This document shows positions 45,196 to 58,517 of a stretch of 64,000 nt of DNA, piece after piece (positions within the stretch are counted from its first letter, which is position 1; every line of letters begins with the position of its first letter). The notes beneath the pieces are model-generated. The model did no database searches and was not told the origin of the DNA. It was given only the letters and a program-made list of their open reading frames with translations. The DNA is from Hypoxylon rubiginosum. Lineage: Eukaryota > Ascomycota > Sordariomycetes > Xylariales > Hypoxylaceae. The stretch spans positions 124,001 to 188,000 of the forward strand of contig CADCXA010000016.1 in assembly GCA_902806565.1 (NCBI GenBank), written 5' to 3'. The position numbers were made by a program, and so were the translations under genes.

Positions 45196-48100
45196 TTAGG
45201 TACCAGTGACTAAAGTTACTCGTCCCTGGTGGATGTTCTTGTGCAGACTCAGCTTCTTCATTTCGGCCCTGAGCCAGCTGAGGACCGTGTTGTATCTGGA
45301 TTGCTTCCGTGCCAATACCTTATGGAAGGCGCTGTACGCAAGCCTAGAACAAAAAAAAAAGAAACGTTAGAAATATGTTCACGATAGCTAGATTATATAG
45401 CCGACTTACCAGGACACTTCGGGCCTTTTAATGTCGCAGGTATAGCCCGGGTACCTGAGTTTGCGCGTCTTGCTTATCAGGAGCAGGTACGCCACGTCGA
45501 CTAACTTCGCAATCGTTTCTATTGGGCCCGCATTAGCTATTCTGCGAAAAATGATTTCGCAGCGACTCAACGCGGAGGGTATACTGACTAATTACAAGTG
45601 CCGCCGCTGGCTGCTTGGGCGCCGGCAGGCAGCGGGTATACGCCCACATCTTGGTAGCCGTCTCGGAAAACGCGTTGTAGATATTGCCTAGCATGGTCTT
45701 CGCCGAGTTCAGCTCCGAGTCGAAGAACATCAGATGGCTTTGGATCTTGAAGGCATCTAAGATGCGTGTTAGTTTTTTCGTGTGGAGATGTATATTACCA
45801 CCGACAGCACACCGAAAAAGGGGGGCTTACTAAAAACTTTCCGCTGGAATGTCCGGCCGGGTGTGCGGGTGAACTCGACTGTGAGAGAGTTATATACACC
45901 TAAGTAGTGTTAGTCATTGTCACCTGAAAGCAAACATAGTCTGATTTCTTACTAGTATCCCGTTCCTTTTCTTGGTTTCGAGATATATCAAGCGTCTTAC
46001 AGTCGATAGTAGTGCCACAGTAAGGGAAACTCTGGTTAGCATCTAGTTTACTGACCGGTTCTCCGTTGATCTTTAGATCAAAGTTAACCAGAGTCTTCCG
46101 TGGGTTCACGGTTACTCCGTATTCTGGGACGCCTCGGTGCATAGTCTCCACGAAACGGACCGCTTTTTGCTTGTCTATAGTGATAAGGAGAAAGTCATCA
46201 ATCAGCCGTAGTAGGAGGGAATCCTCGGAATTCAGGAACGGCAGGACGTGGATCTCGAGATCGGCGTAGAAATAATTGCATAGCGTAGAAGACAAAATGG
46301 AGCCCTGCGGAATGCCCTCCTTTTGCCTATAAAACTTCTTGCCGATCTTGACGAGGTTCTGCTGGATATGAGAAGCTACGAGTTGAAGCAACTCGTTAGT
46401 CTCGTAATACTTCTTCCATCTGTCGACAAACACCGTGTTCCTCTTTGTACCAGCCCGCCCGGCTTCGAGGAGCTCTAGCAGCGTAGAGTTATCGCGAACA
46501 CTCGTTGCTGCAGTAGGCCATCTTTTGATGGGCTTTGACTTAGATGTATCACCTGCTTGGCTCCCCAGGTTAGGTGCAACTTCGAGATAGGTCGACACTC
46601 TATACTGGCGCTGCTGGGGTATAGAATCAAGCAAGCCGACGACGGCCGCTTGAGGGATGGTGTCAAAAGCAGCCTGCACGTCAACTTTCGCAAAGTAGAG
46701 CTTCTTGCCAGTCCCGCTTATCCTAGCCTTAAACGGCTTCACTCGCTTGTATATGTCTCCTACAGAAAACAAGGTGGAACCCAGCTTTTCGGGGTTCACG
46801 GCCTATTCAAGTTAGAATTTCGGATTTCAAGAGGGATGGGATGTCGGACCTTTTCTAACTGGAGGATCGTGTGTGCTGGCGCTAGGATCCTGTTGATGCC
46901 AGGTCCCAACTCCTTCGGCCGTCCTCGTACAGCAATCCTTTTCCGTAAGTTCATGATGGGTCGCATACCAGTCTCCTTCGGTAGAAGACGAACTTGGCTG
47001 AATCCCAGGGCCCGGGAATCGAGAATTTGGCGAGCTCGAGAGATATCGAGCTCGGAGAATATCTTGCTTTTTAAAGAGGCCATTGCAGGCTCTGCTATAT
47101 AACGCCAAACGTCATGGCGAAAGAAAAACAACCGATATTTGTGGACATTTGACTCTGTCACGTAGAAGTTACTGCGGATTAGAGGTATCAGAAGAGAATC
47201 GAACAGGAAGTACACGAACTCAGCGAAGAGCTCGCGACGCTTTTCCAAATCCGTCTTGGAGGTCTTGCTTGACCTCAGCCAAGGAGGAGCAAGCCAGTCT
47301 ATCTCGGTCACCTTTTCGTTGTTAGCTCGGCCAGCCCCCCAAATCCAGATAAGCTGACGACTAACCTTCATGCATTGTGTCACTTCGTGGAGTGACATGC
47401 CTTCGAAGCGCCTTAATGATATGAACTTATCTACGTTTTTCAGAAATAAGTCCTCATTATGCTCAGCAGCCGACCCGCTACCCCAGAAACCATTGGGTAC
47501 AATCTTCTTCAGAACAGCCTGGCAGAAGGCAGAGATGCTTGAAGATGGTGTTGCCAGATCAAAGATAGACGACATTGGATCACTGTGCAACGGAGGTGGA
47601 GGTTTTTGAGACTGTGACGCCTTCTTCTTCCGCAGCACTTCTACTTTGCGCGAGACATTGCGGGCGCCACCAGTTTCACCCGGCTCAAGCTGTCGGCGAT
47701 CAAGCGAGGTATGAAGCTTTATGAAGTTAGTACCCGGACGCTTTTATAGTATGGTGTGCTTACTGGACAATGGTGCTGAAGGAGTTTCGAGTAAGAGCAG
47801 CGTTGGTGTAAGATCTGCAATTTTCGTACCAACTCTGTGGCAGTGCCTCTCAATCTTTTAGGGGTCTGAACTCGACTATCCGACTTGTTAAGTCGGCCAA
47901 ATCTTTCAGCAATCTCTTCTTCTCTCAGAGTGTAGTCTTTGAGTCGTTGTGACGTCTCCTTGAAATTGATCTTAGAGGTGAAAGCATTATGAAGACTGAA
48001 CTGGCGAGGAAAGATGTACATCATAACCCTAAGAGTATGTGCTTCATTTTGCAATGTTTTGCGCCTCTTGGTTTCGGCTGAGGACTCATCTCCTTCGTCA

Positions 48101-49223
48101 AGATGATTGTAAGGGGACCGATTCAATACATCTGATGCTGTTAGTTTCAACCAATCATAAAGTCTCAGGCGACTTACGGATATGCCTCAGACCGAAATGC
48201 ACGAGCCCCCGAGCGTTGAGAGCAGCTCTGGCGTAGAGCATGCGGTTTCGGACGAAGACAATCGTTGATGGAGCTTTCACGGAATCACCCACGGGCTGTT
48301 CTCCGGACTTCTCATGACTAAGAGCCTCAACATCCGACAATGGCTTTCCTAGCTTTAAATGAGTATACGAGGCCGTACTCTCGATGTAAATACAAATTAC
48401 TAACCGCTGATTTGGCAGAAATTATTCGTTCCTGCTTTTACAGGCACGAAAATGGCGCAGTCGAGGAGTAGATCTATCATGATACGTTCTCCGGATTCGC
48501 CCATTAGTGCGAGGACTTGCGGCCATGGTGGCTCTTTCAACGTCTCGACGTGCGGGTTAGGGCGAATCAGGCGCAAACCCAAGCCACGATTTCTGCTGTA
48601 GCCGTCGCAAAGCAGATGTTTCGGCCAAATGCTGGCCTTCTCTCTGGAGAATAGAGTTCTCACGACATATTCTATTAGCTTTCTATTATTAGCATATCTG
48701 TGTGACATCAAGCATGGATGGACGGTGGTGCTTCATTAATATGAAAAGGGGATCTCGGTCGTACAGATGCCTGCGTCTCGACAAAACCAGCAACGCCATT
48801 AGAAAGAGTGACGTAAGACTCGTCTCCCTTTTGCGAGAAGCTCTTCCACCCCTCCAAGCGGTTTTCCTCTAAGGTATTCGACTCCTTCGGTATGCCAATA
48901 AGGATGCTGTCTAGCAAAACCCCTAGCGAGCGCTCCATGTCTGATGTAGACGAGTCCGGAGTTTTGTTGACTATGCCGACGGCGGTGACTTTCTTTCTTC
49001 TAAGCCGGGAAGTAGGGGGCAGTCTCGAAAGAACATAATGACGCAGGGTCTGAACCTGAGAATAAAATTGGTTGAGTACAGCATGGTGAGTTTGTACAGG
49101 CTCTACTTGTTGGCTGCTCTCGCGCTGCGTTCTCCCTTTCTTCGATGGTGGCCCATCATGCGGCCTATCATCTTGACAACCTTTCACGGAGTTCCTGCGC
49201 TTCCTCTTCCTTGTACGAGCCAT
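45196..49223 (-). CDS. TERT: telomerase reverse transcriptase catalytic subunit
   Basis: Nuclear reverse transcriptase that adds telomere repeats using its RNA subunit. Ten exons on the minus strand: 49223-48765, 48678-48405, 48348-48178, 48131-47764, 47716-46850, 46802-45953, 45899-45831, 45756-45589, 45518-45410 and 45343-45196, total 1160 aa. The N end is very basic (MARTRKRKRRNS). The TEN/TRBD part includes HFGLRHIHVLNRSPYNHL; the T motif is FYVTESNVHKYRLFFFRHDVW (~605-635). RT motifs follow: 1/2 (FSQVRLLPKETGMRPIMNL), A with catalytic Asp (KVDVQAAFDTIP, ~751), B (KEGIPQGSILSSTLCNYFYADLE, ~875) and C with the Asp pair (RLIDDFLLIT, ~915). The C-terminal extension ends in SWLRAEMKKLSLHKN. 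The first acceptor (AAAG) and the GTCCGA donor of exon 5 are the weakest calls. Confidence 0.95.
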
Positions 49224-52200
49224 TTCGTGGTCTCATGACATGTTATTCGCATTTAGTATTCTGCGAGTCAACTCGACGTTCACAAAATAGGGGATCGTAG
49301 TAATTCCAAACGATTGATCAGAGAGGGGATCAGGCGGCACAGTTGCTTATTTGCGAGATAGCAAATATCTAGAAAATATCTAGACGACCATGACTAGGTG
49401 CCTAAAACAGCTTCAGATTCGTTGGTGGTGGTTATAGTGTTGGTACAGCACGCGTGTAAGTGCGATGTGTAGACGCGTTTAGAGGGTTACGATGGTGTCG
49501 GACTTTAGGAGCCCGTCCGGCAACGCTCCGGCAGTACCTAGCCTGCTAGCCCACTGCCAAATAATTAAAGTGGAGTTGGACGGGTACCTACCTCGTAGGT
49601 ACCTCACATATAGGATGTATGCACCTAAATGCACCTAGGGCTACCTAAGACACCTAAGACATTCTAGCTGTTTGAACTGCTAGGCGTTCTGTAGGTATCG
49701 GTATCTCCTGATCGTAATATGAAGCGGTCAGCTTTCTATTATGTATGTGCAATTCTAACCTTTTCCGCCATATGTAATACTGAGGTAGAATCTTACCCGA
49801 TGTCGAGTAGATCAACAAGATCGCAATTTCTCTTAGGTACCGAAGAAGCACTTTTAGTCTTTTATTTGTTGACCGGCTTTTCTGGCCAGCGTAATCGGTC
49901 AGTTGCTAGATTAGAAAGTCAGGCATTGTTGACCTTTGCATTGGACATCGAACAGCTGACCAGTTGACCAGTTGACCTACTCGACAGACCCGTTTGCCCA
50001 ATTGCTCGCCACGACTTGCAATTTAATTCGCTTATCCCATCATATCAGATTGGCTCGCCAACTCACGCCAGCCAGCCAGAAGTCATGCCTAACATACGCA
50101 GTGCATAGATACCAAACAACCTGCTTGGTAGAGAACAGAGACGAGGATACAACGGTGCGGAACATGAACATGGCAACAGAGCCATTTTGTATCATCCACT
50201 AGATGGATCCGAAAAGGCAGACTACCATGCACCATGAGACGGCCGTGGGGACGAATCAAGAGGACCAATTCCGGCTGTCGTAGTCGGTGTCCAACGAGAA
50301 GATCCAGGCCAGGGTCGATTGCGTTGTCTTCAATAAGGGGTTACTCGCTCGTCTGCCTCAACTTGCCTTGCACTTCTTTCACTTCCCTCACTTACACGTA
50401 CTGTACAGTCGAGACTCGACACGTCAGTCCTCACACATAACATGCTTTCGAGTCTACTTTGGCAGCAAGACTCCCTTCCTAATATCCTTCTCCGTTCGTA
50501 CAATGGATATGGGAAGATGACGGAAGAGACAGTCTGGCATTGATTGTGGCTTTCACTTGGTTGATTAAGCTCTCCGATAGTGTGGGAGAGTGAGTGGTTG
50601 GGATGGAATTATGCAAGCTGCATGCACTCCTGTCTGAACGCCAGCTGGCCAATTTCGTTTCTTGCAAGTCCTCCGCTCACGAGCAGCCAACCGAGACCAA
50701 GAACAAGAACAAGCACAACACACCTTATGCCTATTGGCGACGGAGAATTACTTAGAAGGCGCTTCCAGGATCTCTAGATCTGGGGTCTTGTGGCTTGCTT
50801 CTTTGGCATATGGTACGAGTATTCGGAATTTGAAGTACAAGTCGCTTTCATCTGAGAAGATCAAGATCTAGGTAGGAGGTAGGTATCTACCTAGGTAGCT
50901 CACAATGATCATGGTCCAAGTCAAACTGCTGGGACGTTACTAAGCCTCACCTCGTTACGGCTGCGCGTGCGTGCGCAGGTTCTTGGCTGTTTGCTGACGG
51001 CTATCAAGTATGTCCACAACAAGCAATAGACATTAGATAGATAAATAGATGCTCGTTATATGTCTCATTCCATACCTCGATTACGACTTAAGCTACGAAT
51101 TACACAATACCTGAGCAGTCATGTTAGACAAGTAGGAAATAGTAGGAAATACTAGTACCTGATAGTTGGCATACCTAAAAATATCCTTTAATGTCTCCCT
51201 TACATCAATATGATTCAATAGGACCTCGGGACTTTTCAACATTGAATAAGATACTTGGGTACTCATCATGTGAAGTACCTAGGTACATACATATAGATCT
51301 GTCAGCCACAACGGTCCGGGGATGGTCTCCGATGGTTCGATCGCCGTGCAGCGGAACGGGCTTGCGGCCCCTATCCCCCTACCCTTTTCTTATTTCGCAT
51401 TTCCACCACTGAGTAACGAAATATCTGCCGACTCGAACTTTTTTGCATTTTCGTACCTAGCTAGTATCTTGGGAGCCTCTCATTTCTATACCCATGATCC
51501 TAGATAAATTACGTCTTGTACTTGACTTAGGTACCTATACGAGTAATGGAAATCCACGTAAACCTGATTTGTAGGGTCGTTAGCCTTATCGACCAAGAGG
51601 AGCTAGTAGCACCTAACTCAGGTGTAAAGGCGATACGAAGCAACATAAGCAACAATACCGGGATGGCTACTACTCACTACTACGACTGAAACCGGGGAAC
51701 TTGGCTGCTAGTGTTAGTGCTGAGGTATTGTACCTTTTCGGTGTTGTATTGTCACATGTGTACCTACATGTATGTAAAGTACCGACATGGAGTTAGAAAT
51801 GTAAGTTCGAGTCGGCAGCCTCAGTTCCCTCAGCTGCTTCCGCTACATATAGAGTTAGATGCGTAAATGGGGAACTAAGAGCTACTTTCGTAAGGAGCAA
51901 TTGTATGGGGGAGAATTTACCAGTTACCGCATCCATCTACCTTAGCTAGGTACATATCTTCCATCTTCCTTGCTCAGTGCTCCCCCCCAAAACGATCTCT
52001 TCTCACCAAATCACCTTGCATGCCAGCCTGCCAGCGCATCAAGTCGGGACACATCCCACAACAACCATACAGCTCACGAACTTTACCAGGGGCGGGTCTT
52101 CCCATCTTCCCCATCTGAGGAATCATCGAATAGCTATCCGGGAAAAGAAGAATGAAAGAAAAAAAAGGCGTCCTTTCGAACTGCCCACACAACACGCCTA

Positions 52201-52521
52201 CACACGCCTACACATGCCTACACACGCCGACACACACCACGTCTATAGGCCTGTAAGGCCCTGCAACGCCCGCATATCCACCCCATTCGCCCCCCACACT
52301 TTTGGCTGCTACCTCACCATCGCCCATTGGCGTCCAATTGCTTGCGAGCTCGAAGCCTAAGTGGCCTAGGGTTGGACAGGTTCAGGGCAACCCAAGGTTA
52401 TTCGACAACGTAGCCCGGGACAGAACCCTTGCACGGCTCGACCTACCACCTAACACCATACTCCCTTCGTTTGCCCATTGCACTTGAATCGGCGCCTGAA
52501 TGTGAGGGTGATGTCCAAAAA
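49224..52521. other. 3.3 kb divergent intergenic region TERT / Rho GEF
   Basis: Promoters of TERT (-) and of the Rho GEF (+) should lie here. Frames up to 127 codons (51977-52360, +) have no recognisable domain. The sequence has many TAGGTACCT-like motifs (49585-49655, 50868-50900, 51271-51286) and a CACACGCCTA repeat at 52192-52226. The frame of the GEF gene is open upstream of its ATG. Confidence 0.5.
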
Positions 52522-55500
52522 ATGCAGGAAGAGGAGGAACCCCTTGGTGCGACGCTGGCAACCCATAATTTTGAATCCCAGTCGTCTCCATCGGGACACC
52601 AACAGTATTACCATCACCACTATCAACACCACACTAACCCGGCAGCTTTTGACTCCTCCGACTACGACGATTACGATTACGATACCAACCTTGGCCGGCA
52701 ACTCACCTTGCCTGACGAATTCGTGTCCTATGCCTCAAGTAACTTCCACGCCGTCCATGCGAACGCGACGAGTGTCGGCCCCGTGGGCGTCGTAGATCCC
52801 GACCATTTCTATAGAACCTACCGTGGCGTCCACGCCGACGTGCCAGACCCGGCATACGACGAATTGATGGCGTCGACCTTGCCTGTACCGAGGCAAGACC
52901 AGAACCTGTCGTCGCTATCCAACGGCAACGGTGCCACCTCGAGGCACCCTACGGTTTCTTCGACACGGCCCGGTGCGAGACCTCCTGTGCGCTCTGTGTC
53001 GGCCCCCATCGAAGACAAACAGCTCGGTGGTACTTCCAAGTCGAGGCCCGCAGCTACGACTGCGTATGGGAGCCGCCCCGGACAAAAGCCCAGCGTGAAG
53101 GATTTGAAGAAAAGGTTCGACCAGAATGCGGCGCAGCCGAGTAATCCTACAGTCCGCAAGCCTGCCCCACGCATTCCTGTTAGAGAGACGCCGTCATCAG
53201 CCAGATACCGCAGGGTAAGTGGCTCCTCTCCAACAAATGGCCAGCCCTCGTATACTGCGTTGCGGTCGTCCGTAACGCGTGACTTCGAGTCTGGAACAGG
53301 AACGTCGTCGGCAGCACGAGCGACACAGAGGAACAAATCAGTTCCAGAGGATCAACTATCCAACAACTCACAGTCCTTTGCGAGCCGCATAGCGAAACCT
53401 CGAGTCTCAGTCGGTTCTCACACACCAGCGTCAAAGTCGATGAGTAATCTCTCTCCAGTTTCCCCAGCCACATCGCCGAGCTCGATTCCACGGATCCCTC
53501 AATCCCGCGCTCTTCTGTTCGGAGAGATAGCGCCTAGCGAAGTAGAGACGGGTGCAGCGGGCTATGGGATCGAAGGTGCTCGGGCAAGACGAACTTCGGA
53601 TTCCAATCTTCAAAATAAAAACAACGTACGCCAGCGAAGCTTATCACATACTGACGTCGAACCGTCTTCGCCGAGCGACTGGTACCGTGACGCGAATGGG
53701 GAATCCGCGATTCATGACGACACAGAGACGAAGAACCTAAAATCTACTAAGGTCCACAACCGGTCGCATAGTGATATTGCTGGGACTAAGCCGGGCCCAG
53801 TTCGGTCGCAATCATCACAAGCTTCACGCCCAACGAAACCCCACATAGATCGTGGACCGTTATCGACGAGTTCGAGATTACCCGTATCAGTTCGAAAACT
53901 CAACAGCCCTTCAGGCTCTTCCAGTCCAACATCGACGCGATCGAATTCGCCATCCACACGAAGACGACCTGCCGTTCAGGGGAAACCGGCAGCAAAGTCA
54001 ATACCGGTTGCACGAGCGAAGACGCCCAGCAGCAACTCCAGTTCCTCAGCCAGACGGCCGAATCGTTTAGGCTCCGTAACTCCAAATGGTAATACGAGAC
54101 TTAACGCCTACATTTCAACGCCTCCGGCGAAATTATCACCGACACTACGCAGCTCGAGACCGCGCCAACCCGTGTCTGCGGCGACTACCACAAGCTCAAG
54201 AATGAAGGCTGTTGAGAGAGATCGGTCGCCGTCATATTTTGACTCGCGGTCCGGGGCGAGGTCTAATGAGCCAGGAGCGCGAAGACGAAAGATATCTATG
54301 GGCCCAATCGATTTCGCATCACGACGAGAACAGATTAAGCTATCATATACCAAGTCTATTCGAGAGAGTGAAGCCCGAGCGACAGCTAGGAGGGCTGCCG
54401 AAGAGAAACGGCGAAAGGCAGAAGCTGAGGCGGAGGCGGAGGCAGAAGCTGCAAGGGCTGAAATAGCCCTTGAGCAAAAGCTGCTCGAGGAAAGGCGCCA
54501 GGAAGAGATCAAGAACGACAATACTCAAAGTCCAGCAGACGCCGAAATATCAGCTGCGGAGCAAGCGGCTTTAACGATAACGACGAATCTTACACACTCC
54601 GGCGTAAATGGTGTTACCACAAATTCAGGGGTGGTTCAGAAAGACTCCCCCACGTTAGGCATACCCGGGAGCTTTCCGACTGTGGGAAGCACTGAGGACC
54701 AAGATGAAGCGCCCCCTTCTGCAATATCGAACACCACCGAGTTCGATATCGAGCCACAGACGGAACCACCGTTACAAGAAGTTCCTGTGCGATTAGACGT
54801 CGGTAAGGTTTATGCCAGCGGTGATTACCCCGTATCAGCATCTTCTAAATCAGAATATCGATCTCCTTTTGAGGATGACTGCATCAATGAAGATGGTGAT
54901 GGTATCTCCATCAACGTCTCACTAGATGCTACCACGGAAACGATACCACAGTCATTGGAGTCTCTGCCTATTACCAATGAGTTCAGTACGAACCATGCTA
55001 TCCCAGGTTCATACCAAGAAGAAGACGACGAATACTCTCCACAGCCGCTTCCGTCTCAACCGTATCGAACGAAGGTAACAATCATTGGTCGTGACTCGGA
55101 CTTTTCACCGGCTGCCTCCCTACGTCAACATGTCGAGCCCGCGTTCACAGCCTTCCCCAATGCTCAAGACCTTGAAGATGGCAGTTCTCAACTTAAACCG
55201 CCTATGGTATCTCGCAACTTCTCCTATGGAAGTGGAAATAGCCCGAACGACGACCAACCCGGCCCAAGCGCTGGTCTTAGTGAGATCGAAGAGTTCTTCG
55301 TCGGTCCAATCATCAAGGACACCACAGCGGCTATCCCTCGAGACTCTAGTTCCAGGCTATCAGAGGGTGACGACTTAATCGGTACCGGGCAACAGGCCGT
55401 AGAGGACTTGCGTTACTCTGCGGAGTCTCGAAGAACCATGGGCACGGCTCCAAGTCTCACTGTGCCTAGAACCTCGGACTCAATGAATAGAACAAGTCAA

Positions 55501-58500
55501 ACTACAGTCTGGACCGATTATTCGATTAACAGCCAGGATGCGTACTCTGACTACGAGCTAAAAGATCGGGATACTCAAAATCGCGATTCGACTTACCGTG
55601 ATAACAATTCAATCTCAGACTCTAGCTCCTTGTCTCAGCCGTACCAGTATGAAAGAGACTCTAGAGGCCCTGAGGGACACGTCAGCAAACCTCACCGAGA
55701 TTCAGAACCAACACATCGTCGGCCACACCAACTCCCAGAGCTCAACACAGGAGGCGGCTTTATTATAGACTACGATGATCGTAAAAACGACTCTATCCCC
55801 GTTCTCCCCGATCACTCTCCACCGCCTCCTCCCGACGACAGCTCGCTACGTGACGCCATGAGCTCCGCTCCGCAGAGTGAATATTTTGATGACACGAGGC
55901 CTAGTAGCTATGTACAGGCCGGAAAGGATGATCAGAGTTTGTTGTCTATGGATCCTTCTAGGAGGGAAAGCGAAGATTACGAACAATCTGAATCGGGTTC
56001 CCGTACAGTTTATCAAGGCTCTCTCGAAATTTCTGAAGGGCTTCCTGCTCGCTCAGTTCTGCTTGACAGCCAGCAGACTTTGGCGGAAAGTATCGATCCC
56101 GGTGAAGATACCGTGGGACTCTCGGCAAAGGAGAGAAAGCGACTATTTACACGACTTGAAACTATCAAGGAGATGATTGACACCGAGGCATTTTTCATCA
56201 GGGATATGAATATCGTTGAAGAGATCTACAAAGGGACGGCCGAAGCTTGCCCTCAACTTGATGACAAAACCATTAAATTAATTTTCCGCAATACTGATCA
56301 GATCATCAAGTTTCACTCAAGTTTCTTAGCAGAGCTTAAGGAAGGAGTCTCCAGCGTCTACACTCCGAAGGGACAGCGGGCCCAGTTGCCTAAGGATTCA
56401 TCAAGTCTCTCTGACGGTACCTCTCTGTCGGCACCGACTACACCCGCTACGGGACATTTAAACGATGACAGAGATCGGCAAACATCAATCGGGCCGATAT
56501 TCGTTCACAATATGGAGAAGATGAAAACGGCGCATGAATCATTCCTTAAGAATAGCGACCATGCCGCAAAAAAACTAATTCAGATTCAAGAGGATCCAAC
56601 AGTGAAAGTATGGTTAAACGAATGCAACGAGGTAGCAAGGGACTTAACCAAGGCATGGAACCTGGACTCGCTGCTTATCAAGCCAATGCAGCGGATTACG
56701 AAGTATCCAAACCTTCTCAGCCAACTGCTCCATGAGACACCCGCAAATCATCCGGATCGCCCATTCCTTGAATCTGCTAAGGCTGGTCTGGAAAACGCGA
56801 TAGAAGAAATAAACAAGACGAAGAAGAATTTCGAGTTGGTCGGTCAGATCGTTGGTAGGAAGCGCAAAGAGTCTGATGTTAGAGCTGGCTTTGCCAGGGC
56901 TTTCGGCAAAAGGGTCGATAAGCTACAGGCCACTCACAGACTGGCGGAGGATCCAGAGTACCTTAAACTCCATGAGAGGTTTGGTGACGATTACCTACGG
57001 CTACAAGTTGTGCTAAGGGATGTCGAATACTACACGAGGCAGGCCACCGACTATGTCCATGAGTTCTTGCAATATCTCTCTTCGATGGAGCTTGTCATGC
57101 GCCTTCAACCCTCGCCTCACCCAGAGATTGAAAGCAAATGGGTCCGCTTCAACGTATCCATGAGAGACATCGAGAAGGTTGCGTTAGAGCAACATGTCAG
57201 TTTCCCCCCTCCCATTTCTTCCGTTTTCATTAGACTAACCATATCATTCAGCTCTCCCAAGTTCGAAAGCAAGTTATTGAGCCGTTCGAGCTCGTAATCA
57301 AGTCATACGGCAACCCGTCACTTGCTATGAAGAAGCGCGCCAAGCGTCGACTAGATTATGAGAAATCGGTCCAACTCAAGAAAAGTGGCAAGAAAGTCGA
57401 CAAGCAGCTCTGCGAATTCATGGAGCAGTACGAAGCTCTAAACGAAACACTGAAAAAGGAACTACCCAAGCTTTCCGCGCTCACAGAAAAGGTTGGCAAA
57501 ATCTGCCTTGGGAATTTCGTCAATATACAGACTCAATGGTTCTCTATTTGGAAAGAGAAAGTCAAGGTGGTGCTCGAGGGTTCCGAAGTGCCAGAGATTG
57601 CCGATATTCTGTCCACATTCCAGCGTGATTACAAGTTCCAGGACGAACAGATCAACACGATCGGCATCGTCAACCCTGCTTCAAAGGGCCGCCCTTCCCA
57701 ATCGACCAGCACAGACGAGTCTTTCGCAAGGCTCCGCCCTAGGCCTGCTGAGCTTTCGCCTCGCGGCCGGGGTTCATCTATAAACAGCGATACGGCTCCA
57801 AGTTTACCTACGCCCGACTTCATGAAGCGCCACAGTGGCCAATTTACCATCTCGCCAACTGCTGCGCCCATTCCGAGCCCCCATCAGTATTACTACCGCG
57901 ATTATTATGCTGGGATTAGCGCCCAGGGACGCCCAGGATCCGGATCCCCTATTACTCCCGACTTGCCCAGCGCCTCTCGGTCCCTGGGACAAATGTCGGT
58001 GCGACCAGGGACTGGTCAAAGCTACGACTCGAGTGGTCCTCCAAGACAAAGCACCGAGTCCAGCGCGCATGCAAGACGCTACTCGAACTCCACGCACGCT
58101 TCTCCGTACCAACCAGCCGAAAATCAACGCTATTCTGGTCTATTCCAATCTGCGCTACCCCCATCAGATAGCCAAGAACGGCTTCCGAGGCCATCGCAAG
58201 CATCATCTCGTGCTTCTTCTCGCGAGCGGCAGCCTATCAACGGGTACAATGTCCTGTGGTTGGCAGCCTCTCTCTTCGAATTTAACATTGAAACCACCAA
58301 ACACGAAGCTGGGTACCCATATCTAACATACCAAGCAGGAGAGGTATGTCACTTCCAACTTACAAATTGTCCAAGATTATCGCTAAAATTGTACGTATAG
58401 ATATTCGATGTCATAGCTGAAAAGGGCGAGCTATGGCTTGCCAAAAACCAAGACGATCCCAATAATTTAGTTGGATGGCTATGGTCTAAGCATTTCGCCA

Positions 58501-58517
58501 AGTTGGCAGATGACTAG
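52522..58517 (+). CDS. Rho guanine nucleotide exchange factor, DH-BAR-SH3 (Gef1/Tuba-like)
   Basis: Likely activates a Rho-type GTPase, probably Cdc42, at membranes; S. pombe Gef1 and animal Tuba share the DH-BAR arrangement. Three exons: 52522-57195, 57252-58343 and 58401-58517, total 1960 aa. The frame is open from TTG 52429, but the first ATG (MQEEEEPLGAT) is at 52522. Residues 1-~1190 are disordered, Ser/Pro/Arg-rich, with a short Ala/Glu coiled coil (RRKAEAEAEAEAEAARAEIALE, ~630-655). The DH domain spans ~1200-1443 (KRLFTRLETIKEMIDTEAFFIRDM, LLIKPMQRITKYPNLLSQLL). The BAR domain follows at ~1455-1680 across intron 1, and an SH3 domain lies at ~1887-1960 (LFEF...GELWLAKN...GWLWSKHFAKLADD), split by intron 2. 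The poorly conserved N tail makes the start less certain than the rest. Confidence 0.93.

Noticed and set aside
46796..47716. A retrotransposon reverse transcriptase instead of telomerase
   Set aside because: The T motif, TRBD-type N-terminal exons and telomerase C-terminal extension are all present; no integrase, RNase H or terminal repeats are seen.
51977..52360. 127-codon plus-strand frame before the Rho GEF
   Set aside because: His/Thr/Pro-rich because of the CACACGCCTA repeat; more likely promoter or leader DNA than a gene.
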